A stretch of DNA of 64,000 nt. Source: Rickettsiaceae bacterium. GTDB lineage: Bacteria > Pseudomonadota > Alphaproteobacteria > Rickettsiales > UBA1997. Under the pieces are notes generated by a model, which did not search any database, was not told the DNA's origin, and saw nothing but the letters and a program-made list of their open reading frames with translations. The position numbers and the translations under genes were made by a program. Where the stretch lies: the NCBI GenBank assembly GCA_021323225.1, contig JAJTCH010000004.1, positions 62,001 to 126,000 of the forward strand. Reading direction: 5' to 3'. Positions 34,078 through 41,685 of this stretch are shown in pieces; position 1 is the stretch's first letter; every line of letters begins with the position of its first letter.

Positions 34078-35519
34078 ATGATCAAAAGTTAAAAGATTTA
34101 TTAAATGAATTGGTAAAACAGTCCTCAGAAAATGAATGGATTGAATTTAAAAAAGACTTTCATTCTTTTGAAGAAATTGGAAAAAATATTTCCGCTCTTG
34201 CTAATGGGGCTTGTTTAAACAATCAACCTTTCGCTTATTTGGTTTTTGGAGTTGAAGATGGAACCCATAAAATTACCGGCACTACTTTCAAACCACAAAC
34301 CCATAAAAAAGGTAATGAAATTTTAGAAAGTTGGCTAGCAACAAGGCTGCATCCTAAGACTGATTTTAAAATATATGAATTTGATTTTGACCAAAATCTT
34401 CATATTGCAATTTTTAAGATTCCAGCCGCCAGAAATTGCCCCATTACCTTCTTAAAGATTGCATATATTAGAGTTGGGAGCGTTACTAGAGAACTTCATG
34501 ATTTTCCAGATAAGGCAGAAAAAATATGGAAACAAAATAATAAACCAATTGAAAAGGAAATTGTCAAAGATGGCTTGGATATTTCTGATGTTATAAGATT
34601 ATTAAGCACTGAAACATATTTTGATTTAATGAAATTGCCCTACCCTTCAACGCAACAGGGAATAATAGATAAATTGGTTGAGGAAAATTTGGTTATTAAA
34701 AGCGAGGGCTATTCAATCACTAAATTAGGAGCTATTTTATTTGCAAAAAATCTAAGAGATTTTGAAGGGTTGGATAGAAAATCTGTCAGAGTGATTGTTT
34801 ATAAGGGCAAAAATAAGGTAGAGACCATAAGGGAACAAATAGGATCAAAAGGATATGCAATTGGCTTTACCGGCTTAGTTGATTGGGTAAATGGACAACT
34901 TCCAGCAAATGAGGAAATAGGAAAAGTTTTAAGGAAAGATGCCAGGATGTATCCTGAAATTGCTATCAGAGAATTGATTGCTAATTCTTTAATTCATCAA
35001 GATTTAACCGAAAAAGGCTTTCCAATGATAGAAATATTCTCTGACAGAATAGAAATTTCTAACTCTGGAATTCCTCTGGTTGTGCCAGAAAGATTTATTG
35101 ATGGTTATTTATCAAGGAATGAGAAATTAGCGGACTTAATGAGAAGAATGGGGTTTTGTGAAGAAAAAGGAAGTGGATTAGATAAGGTTATTTTTTACAA
35201 TGAGCTTTATCAACTACCACCTATCGATGTAATTGTAACAGAGAACAGAACCAGAGTTTCAATTTTCAGCTATAAAACGCTTAATGAATTAGATAAAAAA
35301 GAAAGAATAAGGGCTTGTTACCAGCATGCTTGCTTAAAATATGTGTCTAATGAAAAAATGACCAATCAATCTCTAAGAGAAAGATTTAAAATCGAAGATC
35401 AAAATTCAGCTATTGCATCAAGAATTATTAGGGATTCTCTAGAGGGCAAAGTAATCAAAGAAGATGACCCAGAGAGTAAATCAAGAAAATATGCAAGCTA
35501 TTTACCGTATTGGGCATAA
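34074..35519 (+). CDS. AlbA_2 (Schlafen-like) domain / GHKL ATPase-like protein
   Basis: 481 residues. The N-terminal AlbA_2 domain (about 1-125) shows 'EWIEFKKDFHSFEEIGKNIS' and 'ALANGACLNNQPFAYLVFGV' then EDGT. The middle holds a winged-helix-like part ('GIIDKLVEENLVIKSEGYSI'). The C-terminal HATPase_c_4-type region has 'YPEIAIRELIANSLIHQDLT' and 'IEIFSDRIEISNSGIP', then 'GSGLDKVIFY'. Proteins of this build are commonly annotated as putative DNA-binding regulators and are frequent between hsdM and hsdS. Its type I partners are gone here except the HsdS tail. Confidence 0.88.
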   Translation: MNDQKLKDLLNELVKQSSENEWIEFKKDFHSFEEIGKNISALANGACLNNQPFAYLVFGVEDGTHKITGTTFKPQTHKKGNEILESWLATRLHPKTDFKIYEFDFDQNLHIAIFKIPAARNCPITFLKIAYIRVGSVTRELHDFPDKAEKIWKQNNKPIEKEIVKDGLDISDVIRLLSTETYFDLMKLPYPSTQQGIIDKLVEENLVIKSEGYSITKLGAILFAKNLRDFEGLDRKSVRVIVYKGKNKVETIREQIGSKGYAIGFTGLVDWVNGQLPANEEIGKVLRKDARMYPEIAIRELIANSLIHQDLTEKGFPMIEIFSDRIEISNSGIPLVVPERFIDGYLSRNEKLADLMRRMGFCEEKGSGLDKVIFYNELYQLPPIDVIVTENRTRVSIFSYKTLNELDKKERIRACYQHACLKYVSNEKMTNQSLRERFKIEDQNSAIASRIIRDSLEGKVIKEDDPESKSRKYASYLPYWA

Positions 35520-35530
35520 TTTTTGTAATG

Positions 35531-35620
35531 ACTTTATTTGACGGTTATTTGATAAATATATCAATTTTGCATCTAAAGCTAGAGATTGGAAGGCTCTCTT
35601 ATTTGATGGTTATTTGATAA
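35531..35620 (+). repeat. Short direct repeat near the island end
   Basis: The unit CTTTATTTGACGGTTATTTGATAAAT at about 35531 recurs at about 35596 as CTTATTTGATGGTTATTTGATAAAT, and each unit itself contains two TTATTTGA half-units. The function is unknown; possible recombination footprint or protein-binding iterons. Confidence 0.5.
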
Positions 35621-35747
35621 ATGAATAAAAATTCCTATAAATGAAGCAGAAACTAGGGTAGAATAATTGACCCAAGAGGGAATGTGCCTGGGGAATTACA
35701 GAAAGATCTAAAATGTTTAGTAAAAAAGATGTTTGCAAAATTATTGA

Positions 35748-35767
35748 GGGGTATAAGTGGGGGTATA
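35748..35767 (+). other. Right-end copy of the integrase-proximal 20-bp element
   Basis: GGGGTATAAGTGGGGGTATA matches GGGGTACAAATGGGGGTATA at 24657-24676 in 18 of 20 positions with the same 11-base unit spacing. It lies 59 bases inside the right attachment repeat. The pattern fits paired arm-type binding sites for the integrase. Confidence 0.7.
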
Positions 35768-35799
35768 TTTACTTTGCCACATCTTAGACACTAAGTAAA

Positions 35800-35843
35800 T
35801 ACAAGGCTTTGAGGCATATGGTGTTAATCCCTCCCAAGAGCCA
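35800..35843 (+). other. Right attachment site (attR), degenerate tRNA-Asn 3' end
   Basis: AATCCCTCCCAAG-AGCCA (35826-35843) repeats the tRNA-Asn 3' end with one G missing. The 43-base stretch from 35800 also matches 39568-39610 in 37 of 43 positions, giving a second, older att-like copy. Confidence 0.7.
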
Positions 35844-35889
35844 CATCCTTTCAGGCCTAGAACCACAAGGCTCCAGACCATTTTTACAT

Positions 35890-36302
35890 TTATAGGGTGC
35901 GGTGGATTCGAGCTTTCTCTGTTTTTGCCTTACGCAGTGCCTCATAATCAATAAAATCAACAACTCTTAGAAATTTCACACCAGTTTTGGAGTATCGGGA
36001 TTTAACACCTTTTCTTTCCTCTAAAATTCTCCTTGGTATCACACCAACTTCAAAATCTCACCTTCCTTCATTTTCTTTATCCAGCTTTCTTCGTGCTAGA
36101 ATTTTTTTAGCATAAGATTCATGACTTTCCGGAGCTACCACGTGGCCTCTTCAAACTGCTTTAACTCATCGATAAATCTTAAGAATTTTTTCTGGATGCG
36201 GCTTTCATTTACTTGCTGCCTGTGGGATTTTATGTAATCAATTAAACCAACTTTGCCGCCCTTAATCGCATCATTTTTTGCCTGACCTAGAAGTGCTGGA
36301 TA
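35890..36302 (-). pseudogene. Decayed minus-strand gene(s) of unknown family
   Basis: Three open fragments in different minus-strand frames look coding. From 36302 down to a stop at 36135 the frame reads 'QAKNDAIKGGKVGLIDYIKS' and 'RIQKKFLRFIDELKQFEE'. It is followed in another frame by 'APESHESYAKKILARRKLDK', and, further on, 'VIPRRILEERKGVKSRYSKT' plus 'FLRVVDFIDYEALRKAKTEK', ending at 35890. I do not recognise the family. The stretch lies just outside attR. Confidence 0.5.
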
Positions 36303-36306
36303 TCCA

Positions 36307-36693
36307 CTAAATAGCCGCTACAAATATGAACGCGCTTAGCCCAATTAATGTCTCAATTACTGAATTAAAAATCCAAAATGGTTCATCAACTTTTGCTTTT
36401 TGTGGATTATTTTTGGGATAAAAAATTTTTATCCTTTTATTGTCTAAGTTTAATCCACTACCCAGACTAATAGTTCTGGTTAGGATTATTTCTTTATCAG
36501 TTGTATCATAAAATCTGATTTTAACCGTACTCAGGCCTCCTCTGCGTCCGTTTCCTACTTTAAAATCTATTATCTCACCGGTAGTTTTGATAGCGTTTTC
36601 ATAAGCCATTTTTTCCTTTATAAAAACTCCTGTTACAATGATGGTCGCAAGCAGGATTAAAGCTGTTATCACCGATTTTGATTTTTTATTCAT
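36307..36693 (-). CDS. DUF3592-like membrane protein
   Basis: 128 residues: an N-terminal transmembrane helix ('VITALILLATIIVTGVFI'), a beta-rich exposed domain ('TTGEIIDFKVGNGRRGGLST', 'VKIRFYDTTDKEIILTRTIS', 'IKIFYPKNNPQKAKVDEPF') and a second C-terminal hydrophobic segment. The T-x-G-x-I at the start of the domain and the YxPxNP motif match DUF3592. The function is unknown. Confidence 0.75.
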   Translation of the reverse strand: MNKKSKSVITALILLATIIVTGVFIKEKMAYENAIKTTGEIIDFKVGNGRRGGLSTVKIRFYDTTDKEIILTRTISLGSGLNLDNKRIKIFYPKNNPQKAKVDEPFWIFNSVIETLIGLSAFIFVAAI

Positions 36694-36722
36694 ATGTCGC
36701 TTAATGTGTTGGGTGATTAATT

Positions 36723-36770
36723 AATGAACTTAAAGATTTTGAAGTACAGCAATATTGCTTTTTGAATTAA
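36723..36770 (+). pseudogene. Relic of a saccharopine-dehydrogenase-like gene, last 15 codons
   Basis: The frame NELKDFEVQQYCFLN-stop is nearly identical to the end of the intact gene at 60794-61900 (DELKEFEVKQYCFMD-stop), also at DNA level (GAACTTAAAGATTTTGAAGTACAGCAATATTGCTTTTTGAAT against the gene's end). Only the 3' end remains; the sequence immediately upstream is stopped. Confidence 0.75.
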
Positions 36771-36832
36771 AAATTTCCCTCATCATATTGTTAATTTCTA
36801 AGAAATTAGTTCTAAACTCATCAAGAGTGAGG

Positions 36833-36876
36833 AGCCATAATAAAACAGCCCCTCCCGGGGCTTTTTTATTATGGCT
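36833..36876 (+). repeat. Long hairpin with embedded terminator, copy A
   Basis: The outer stem AGCCATAATAAAA pairs with TTTTATTATGGCT around an inner GC stem AGCCCC-TCCC-GGGGCT followed by TTTTTT. A second copy with compensating changes lies at 43430-43468. The downstream flank GGGAAAGAAG is shared too. It stands 180 bases before the GNAT gene and may be an attenuator or a mobile terminator. Confidence 0.75.
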
Positions 36877-36916
36877 GTTTGGGAGGGAAAGAAGAACCCT
36901 CGATGGGTTCGACAAT

Positions 36917-36955
36917 CTTTGTAATTTTTCTTAGCGAATGAAATGAGTTTGGGAA
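36917..36955. repeat. REP-like palindrome, copy 1
   Basis: TAATTTTTCTTAGCGAATGAAATGAGTTTGGGAAAAT recurs at 41261-41297 with about 75% identity. The outer bases CAATCTTT/AAAGATTG make this copy a longer hairpin (about 36909-36970). Confidence 0.6.
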
Positions 36956-37054
36956 AATCTTAAAGATTGCAAGAGAGCAAAGAGAATGTTATATCTCCCA
37001 ATAAGTCATTTCACATCAGCATCATCTTGCGATCTAAATTACTCTCAAATTTAT

Positions 37055-37528
37055 ATGAAACTAAGAAAAGCCTCTCTCGAAGATTTTGATAAAATTTATC
37101 CAATTTATATGGATAAAACGGTGAATCCTTACATGAGTTTCCCAAGAATGAGTAAGGAAGAATTTTTACCGGTATTTAAAAGATTTTTGGATGAATTAAT
37201 ATTGCATGAAGAAGGTGACAATATCCTGGCATTAATCGCACTTACCAAATTACCTCATCGCAGCTCTCATGTTGCCTATATTCATAAATTGGCAATTAAC
37301 CCAAATTTTCAAAACAAGGGTCTTGGTAGCAAACTTTTTACTGCAGTAATTTCCGATGTTAAGGAAAAAGGCATAAAACGTTTAGAGTTGAAGGTGGAAT
37401 CGGACAATCATAATGCGATAAAATTCTATAAAAAGATGGGTTTCCAAATTGAGGGAACTCTAAAAGGATATTTCAATCGTGAAGGTGAAATAATAGACGA
37501 ACATTTTATGGGAATGATTATTGCTTAG
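37055..37528 (+). CDS. GNAT-family N-acetyltransferase
   Basis: 157 residues from the ATG at 37055; the frame extends 23 codons upstream to another ATG but the GNAT fold starts at 'MKLRKASLEDFDKIYPIY'. The acetyl-CoA motif A is 'IHKLAINPNFQNKGLGSKLF' (Q-x-x-G-x-G), followed by 'LELKVESDNHNAIKFYKKMG' and 'FQIEGTLKGYF', typical of RimI-like members. The substrate is unknown. It lies in the segment between the two att-like repeats. Confidence 0.93.
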   Translation: MKLRKASLEDFDKIYPIYMDKTVNPYMSFPRMSKEEFLPVFKRFLDELILHEEGDNILALIALTKLPHRSSHVAYIHKLAINPNFQNKGLGSKLFTAVISDVKEKGIKRLELKVESDNHNAIKFYKKMGFQIEGTLKGYFNREGEIIDEHFMGMIIA

Positions 37529-37625
37529 TTTTTAACAAGCTATAAAACCAGTATCAGCAATTGATTTAAGATTAATTTACCAAATTATTTAGCTATTTTA
37601 ATAACTAAAATCCCAATCAGGTAGG

Positions 37626-38837
37626 TTATTCAACAAAACTCAACATCCCCCTCGCCGCAGCCACCGCCGTGCTAAAACAAGCTTGTAAGAGATAACCGCC
37701 AGTTGGAGCTTCCCAATCCAACATTTCACCTGCCACAAAAACTCCGGGTTTAGTTTTTAGCATAAAATTCTCATCTAAAGACTCACGGCTAATTCCTCCG
37801 GCTGTTGAAATGGCACGGTCGATATTGGTGGTTGAAGTTAGTGTGATTGGCAGATTTTTTAGATATTCGGCTAGAAGATCTGGCGTTGCTTTTGCCAACT
37901 GATCTGATGGAATTAATTCATGCAGTAAAGCGCTGGCAATAAGGGGAAAGCCTGCTTTGCGTAAATAATTGCTTAGGGATTTTTTGCCGCGAATTTGTAA
38001 TTTTTGCGCTAACTCCGAAAGCAACATTTCTGGACGCAAATCTAAATATAAAACAGCATTGCCCTCGCTTTTAATAGATTCACGCAAATTAGCGGATAAA
38101 GCATAAACCGCATTTCCTTCCATTCCCTGTTTGGTTATAATCATTTCTCCTTTATGGGAAAAATTTTTATGCCTAATGGCAACAGATTTTAGCGGAGTTC
38201 CGGCAAAATTGGTTGCCAAATAATCCGACCATTTGCTTACAAAACCACAATTGGCTGGGCGCAGTTCTGAAATTTTTACACCGCATTCCAAAAGGATCTT
38301 AACCCAAGAACCGTCTGAACCCAAATGCGGCCAAGAAGCTCCACCAAGTGCAAGCAAGGTTACATCAGCCTTTATTTTGATTAGCTTCTTTTCTGCATCT
38401 CTAAATATTAGATTTTCACCATCAAAACCTTGCCACAAATGACGAGTGAGAAAATGAACACCCAGACTATCTAATCTTTTAAGCCACGCCCGCAGCAATG
38501 GAGATGCTTTCATGCTCTTTGGAAAAATTCTTCCGCTAGTGCCAATAAAAGTTTCTTGCCCTAATCCTTCACACCATTTCTGTAACTCTTGCGGACTATA
38601 GGCTTTGATATATGGCTCAAGCCAATTTGACGCTTCAAAATAACGAGTTATAAATTTCTCAAGAGGCTCACTATGCGTAAGGTTCAAACCCCCTCTTCCC
38701 GCCATCAAAAATTTGCGCCCAAAACTAGGCATCGCATCATAGATTGTTACTTGATACCCCGCCGTGGCAATAATTTCAGCCGCCATTAAACCGGCAGGTC
38801 CACCGCCAATGATTGCGATAGTTTTATTATTTTTCAT
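37626..38837 (-). CDS. FAD-dependent oxidoreductase, BaiN/HI0933 family (TIGR03862 type)
   Basis: 403 residues. FAD-binding N-terminus 'IAIIGGGPAGLMAAEIIATA' (GxGxxG), the family motif 'GRKFLMAGRGGLNLTHSEP', the second dinucleotide-related block 'TLLALGGASWPHLGSDGSW', and the C-terminal 'STAGGISRESLDENFMLKTK' with 'GVFVAGEMLDWEAPTGGYLL'. Members are flavoproteins of poorly defined function. It converges on the GNAT gene. Confidence 0.93.
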   Translation of the reverse strand: MKNNKTIAIIGGGPAGLMAAEIIATAGYQVTIYDAMPSFGRKFLMAGRGGLNLTHSEPLEKFITRYFEASNWLEPYIKAYSPQELQKWCEGLGQETFIGTSGRIFPKSMKASPLLRAWLKRLDSLGVHFLTRHLWQGFDGENLIFRDAEKKLIKIKADVTLLALGGASWPHLGSDGSWVKILLECGVKISELRPANCGFVSKWSDYLATNFAGTPLKSVAIRHKNFSHKGEMIITKQGMEGNAVYALSANLRESIKSEGNAVLYLDLRPEMLLSELAQKLQIRGKKSLSNYLRKAGFPLIASALLHELIPSDQLAKATPDLLAEYLKNLPITLTSTTNIDRAISTAGGISRESLDENFMLKTKPGVFVAGEMLDWEAPTGGYLLQACFSTAVAAARGMLSFVE

Positions 38838-38899
38838 TTATTTTGTTCATTAAGAAATCTGACTCCTTTTATTTATTTTCCACCCTTATTTTAAACAAA

Positions 38900-39385
38900 C
38901 TACCCAATCCTTTCCTGCCACTTCTTTTTCATCTCTAAATATTTTTCATTACTTTTAGCTAATTGCCATTTTTCATAAAAGATTTTTGCGGCTCGCGCTT
39001 TTTCTTCTTCACCCGTTCCACGCGGAAATTGTTGGTAATCGTGATCTTTATCATATTTCCTCCCGCTTTTGTAATTAGCATAACGCCTTGCCCTGGTATA
39101 GCCCATCTGCAAAAATTTTCTTGCCATATCAGCCCCAACAAAATCATTGTTTTGCAAATAATCCAGAAACATCAGATAAATTTTATCGCTGCTCTCATGC
39201 GCTATTTCCTGAGTTTTAAAACGCCAATATTTTCCTATTTCACTCTTATATGGCTCACAAATCAAAACTCCCTGCTCGCCTTTCCCCACAAGATATTTTT
39301 CAGGATCTTTTCTGTAATCAATTGTGCTCTTCCAAGGATAATTTTCTTTATCAAAATTTAAATAAGATGGCTTTTTGGAAATCAT
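38900..39385 (-). CDS. DUF4385 family protein
   Basis: 161 residues. The family pattern is unmistakable: 'DYRKDPEKYLVGKGEQGVLI', 'CEPYKSEIGKYWRFKTQEIA', 'DFVGADMARKFLQMGYTRAR', then RYANYKSGRKY. No function is known. It precedes the flavoprotein gene on the same strand by 62 bases. Confidence 0.9.
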   Translation of the reverse strand: MISKKPSYLNFDKENYPWKSTIDYRKDPEKYLVGKGEQGVLICEPYKSEIGKYWRFKTQEIAHESSDKIYLMFLDYLQNNDFVGADMARKFLQMGYTRARRYANYKSGRKYDKDHDYQQFPRGTGEEEKARAAKIFYEKWQLAKSNEKYLEMKKKWQERIG

Positions 39386-39692
39386 ATTTTTTACGCATTT
39401 TCTTTTTTAAATTATTGATTAACGGGCAAGGCATCATTTTTCAATTTAGATTGTTAAAAAGCAGAAGCGCTATCTTTCTTGAACTTAGAAATAGAAGAAT
39501 GATTAGTTTTAATATGATTTTAGAGAAATAGTTCAATAACATTACTTGCGCTGCATCACTCATAATGTACAAGGCTTTAAGTTATATAGTGTTGATCCCT
39601 CACAAGAGCCCGTGAGTCAACTCATACCAAGAAACGTCCCACAGTGCGGAGTATCAAGATTTGGTATATCTATTTCCAGGAAGCAAATCCCG
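39386..39692. other. Gene-free stretch with a second att-like repeat (39568-39610)
   Basis: No gene is seen. TACAAGGCTTTAAGTTATATAGTGTTGATCCCTCACAAGAGCC (39568-39610) matches 35800-35842 in 37 of 43 positions, and GGAGTATCAAGATTT at about 39650 resembles GGAGTATCGGGATTT at about 35990. This marks the end of an older insertion or of a duplicated island edge. Confidence 0.55.
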
Positions 39693-40733
39693 TTATCTAA
39701 GCCAATTCCAAACTTTTCGATTTCCTCCATAGGCTGGTCCTGGAGGCCCGGAAGTATATTTTATTCCCACTGAAGAGGCAGAACCAATTTCGCCCCATAA
39801 TCCGCTATATCTTATCCAGTTGTTGGAATTTAACGGATTTTCTAACTCACCAACATTAACAATTCCGCCAAATTCTGCTTCCCAACTATTCCACGCAGTC
39901 CCACGATTACAATTATCTGAAATACCTTGTGCCTCATCCGGGAAACTGTCAGCATTACAACTGCCCGGGACGGCAGAATTACTGTCCTGAACTCCCCTAT
40001 ATTGTCCGTGGCTACCTTTGGCGGAGTAAGTGACGTGATGCAACCCTTCCCATTCAATTCGGTCGGGAGCAAAGTCTCGTATATGACCGTGGCGGTAGAA
40101 AAAGACCTTAACCGGATTTTCATTTTCATCAATCACAACTCCACTAGCTTCCCAGTCACCTTCATGATTTATGGGGCCAGCCGAATCGTTGAAAGCATAT
40201 AATTGCCAATATTGAATAACCGTTTGCCTGCCCGCTTTATAGACATGTCCATACAGCCTCCACTCTTTGCGATCGGTAGTTCCGTTATGATGCCGATCAT
40301 TCGGAAATTGTAAAAAGAAGCTGTTCTGTGGTTTCGCTTCGTAACTATCGGATTTATTAACTCGGCCGGAATGTCGGCATAACCAATTCTTATTCTTATG
40401 CCTTCCTGCAACTATATTTTGGCTAGTAACGCTTCCGGTCGAAATTATTTTGCAATCGCTGCAATTTTTATGACTATAGCGCATGGTCACCCTATACAGG
40501 AACCATGGCACGCTTACTGGCCATCTATTTTCATTACTATGCAGCCAAATTTTCGGAGCAAATTTTTGTAGAAGCTCATTCTCATAAGCATCTGATATGC
40601 CATCATGGTCATCATCACTATCCGCGAAGACGAGAGAGGTTTGTAAAATTATTATTAATATTAACCAACAAGCTGAACGAAAAGTGGATGCGAAGAAATT
40701 AGTAAGCCGGACAGGAAATTTATTGATATTCAT
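39693..40733 (-). CDS. Exported Vps62-like protein
   Basis: 346 residues with a hydrophobic export signal (about 18-37, '...IIILQTSLVFA') and a mature start 'DSDDDHDGISDAYENELLQK', an EF-hand/thrombospondin-3-like calcium loop. The body resembles the Vps62/DUF946 family: 'FAPKIWLHSNENRWPVSVPW', 'VIQYWQLYAFNDSAGPINHE' followed by GDWE, and 'GLHHVTYSAKGSHGQYRG'. The H-E-G-D-W-E motif is the family hallmark. The family is best known from plants, fungi and actinobacteria, so transfer is likely. It is probably secreted or periplasmic. Confidence 0.8.
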   Translation of the reverse strand: MNINKFPVRLTNFFASTFRSACWLILIIILQTSLVFADSDDDHDGISDAYENELLQKFAPKIWLHSNENRWPVSVPWFLYRVTMRYSHKNCSDCKIISTGSVTSQNIVAGRHKNKNWLCRHSGRVNKSDSYEAKPQNSFFLQFPNDRHHNGTTDRKEWRLYGHVYKAGRQTVIQYWQLYAFNDSAGPINHEGDWEASGVVIDENENPVKVFFYRHGHIRDFAPDRIEWEGLHHVTYSAKGSHGQYRGVQDSNSAVPGSCNADSFPDEAQGISDNCNRGTAWNSWEAEFGGIVNVGELENPLNSNNWIRYSGLWGEIGSASSVGIKYTSGPPGPAYGGNRKVWNWLR

Positions 40734-40844
40734 AACGATCCTTTCAATAAGTTGATAAATACTAGTTAGATCTAGAAGTTATTATCTTAAATCAGTGTAT
40801 GAATTGAGGCTCTTAGATTGACCCTTACATTATTTTTCAGATAT

Positions 40845-41195
40845 TTATACCCCAAACTCACTTTCATATTCATCCACATCAAAACCAATCAATTGCTTTG
40901 AGCCTAAATCAAGTATCGGACGCTTAATTATTGATGGTTTTTCTTGCATCAGCTCAAGCCCAAATTGATCATTGGTTATTTTCTTTTGCTCCACTTCACC
41001 AAGTTGTCTCCAAGTTGTACCTTTGCGATTAATCAATTTTTCGAAACCGAATTTCTTAACAAATTCTGTAAGCTTCGCCTTATCAACACCGTCTTTTTTG
41101 TAATCATGAAATTGATATTCGATACCATTATCCGCCATCCATTTCATGGCCTTCTTAACAGTGTCACAATTTTTAATTCCGTAGAGTTTTATCAT
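40845..41195 (-). CDS. ArsC/Spx-family protein (YffB-like)
   Basis: 116 residues from the ATG at 41195; an in-frame start 18 codons upstream adds a non-family extension. Thioredoxin-like ArsC fold: 'IKLYGIKNCDTVKKAMKWMA' with one N-terminal cysteine, 'GIEYQFHDYKKDGVDKAKL', 'NRKGTTWRQLGEVEQ' and 'EKPSIIKRPILDLG' with the conserved KRP. The single Cys and the context suggest the YffB subgroup rather than a true arsenate reductase. Confidence 0.92.
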   Translation of the reverse strand: MIKLYGIKNCDTVKKAMKWMADNGIEYQFHDYKKDGVDKAKLTEFVKKFGFEKLINRKGTTWRQLGEVEQKKITNDQFGLELMQEKPSIIKRPILDLGSKQLIGFDVDEYESEFGV

Positions 41196-41260
41196 GATCG
41201 AAAAATAATATTGGCTAGTAGTTAATATTAAGATTGAGATGTTTTTCATCCCTAATTTTC

Positions 41261-41297
41261 ATAATTTTTCTTAACGAACAAAGTGAATTTAGAGAAA
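41261..41297. repeat. REP-like palindrome, copy 2
   Basis: TAATTTTTCTTAACGAACAAAGTGAATTTAGAGAAAT, related to the copy at 36917-36955. It is partly self-complementary (TTTTTCTTA...TTTAGAGAAA). Confidence 0.5.
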
Positions 41298-41348
41298 TAA
41301 ATATTTGCAAACGCAATGGCAGACCGCCCCTCATTAATCCTGAATTTT

Positions 41349-41560
41349 TTATAACAAACTTCTTGCTATAGGCTGTCCGAGTTTAACATAAGTCTCTTTC
41401 CTTCTTTTGTATATTTTAGAATATCATCACTAGGTAGCTATTTTCCTGCTTCAACAAATAAGACCACAGCAGAGCCGCCGAAACGAAACAGTGATTTTTG
41501 CTCGCCGCGATTAAATGGTTTATCAAGATTATTTAGGAGGAGAACATTGTAAAATTTCTT
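41349..41560 (-). pseudogene. C-terminal relic of phosphatidylserine decarboxylase
   Basis: Minus-strand fragments 'NNLDKPFNRGEQKSLFRFGG' continuing SAVVLFVEAGK, an in-frame TAG, 'LPSDDILKYTKEGK', a one-base frameshift, then 'ETYVKLGQPIARSLL' and a stop at 41349. This is the end of the Psd proenzyme, including the F-GG-S-x-V-x-L-F strand that corresponds to the (L/G)GS processing region. The gene is dead: one stop, one frameshift and no 5' part. The rest of 41250-41685 holds nothing else that I can support apart from the REP-like copy. Confidence 0.75.
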
Positions 41561-41685
41561 ATAAAATATCTGTTACGATCTGGACTGATTTTGTAAATAA
41601 CATCTCTCTATTCTTAAAGTTTAAATAAATAAAATGACTTAAAAAGCTCGTCCTGCTTGAAGCAAAAATCAAAGCGCAATGTCAT

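Noticed and set aside
37626..39385. Search for a CRISPR array or cas genes in the accessory segments
   Set aside because: No regularly spaced direct repeats or Cas motifs were found anywhere in the window.
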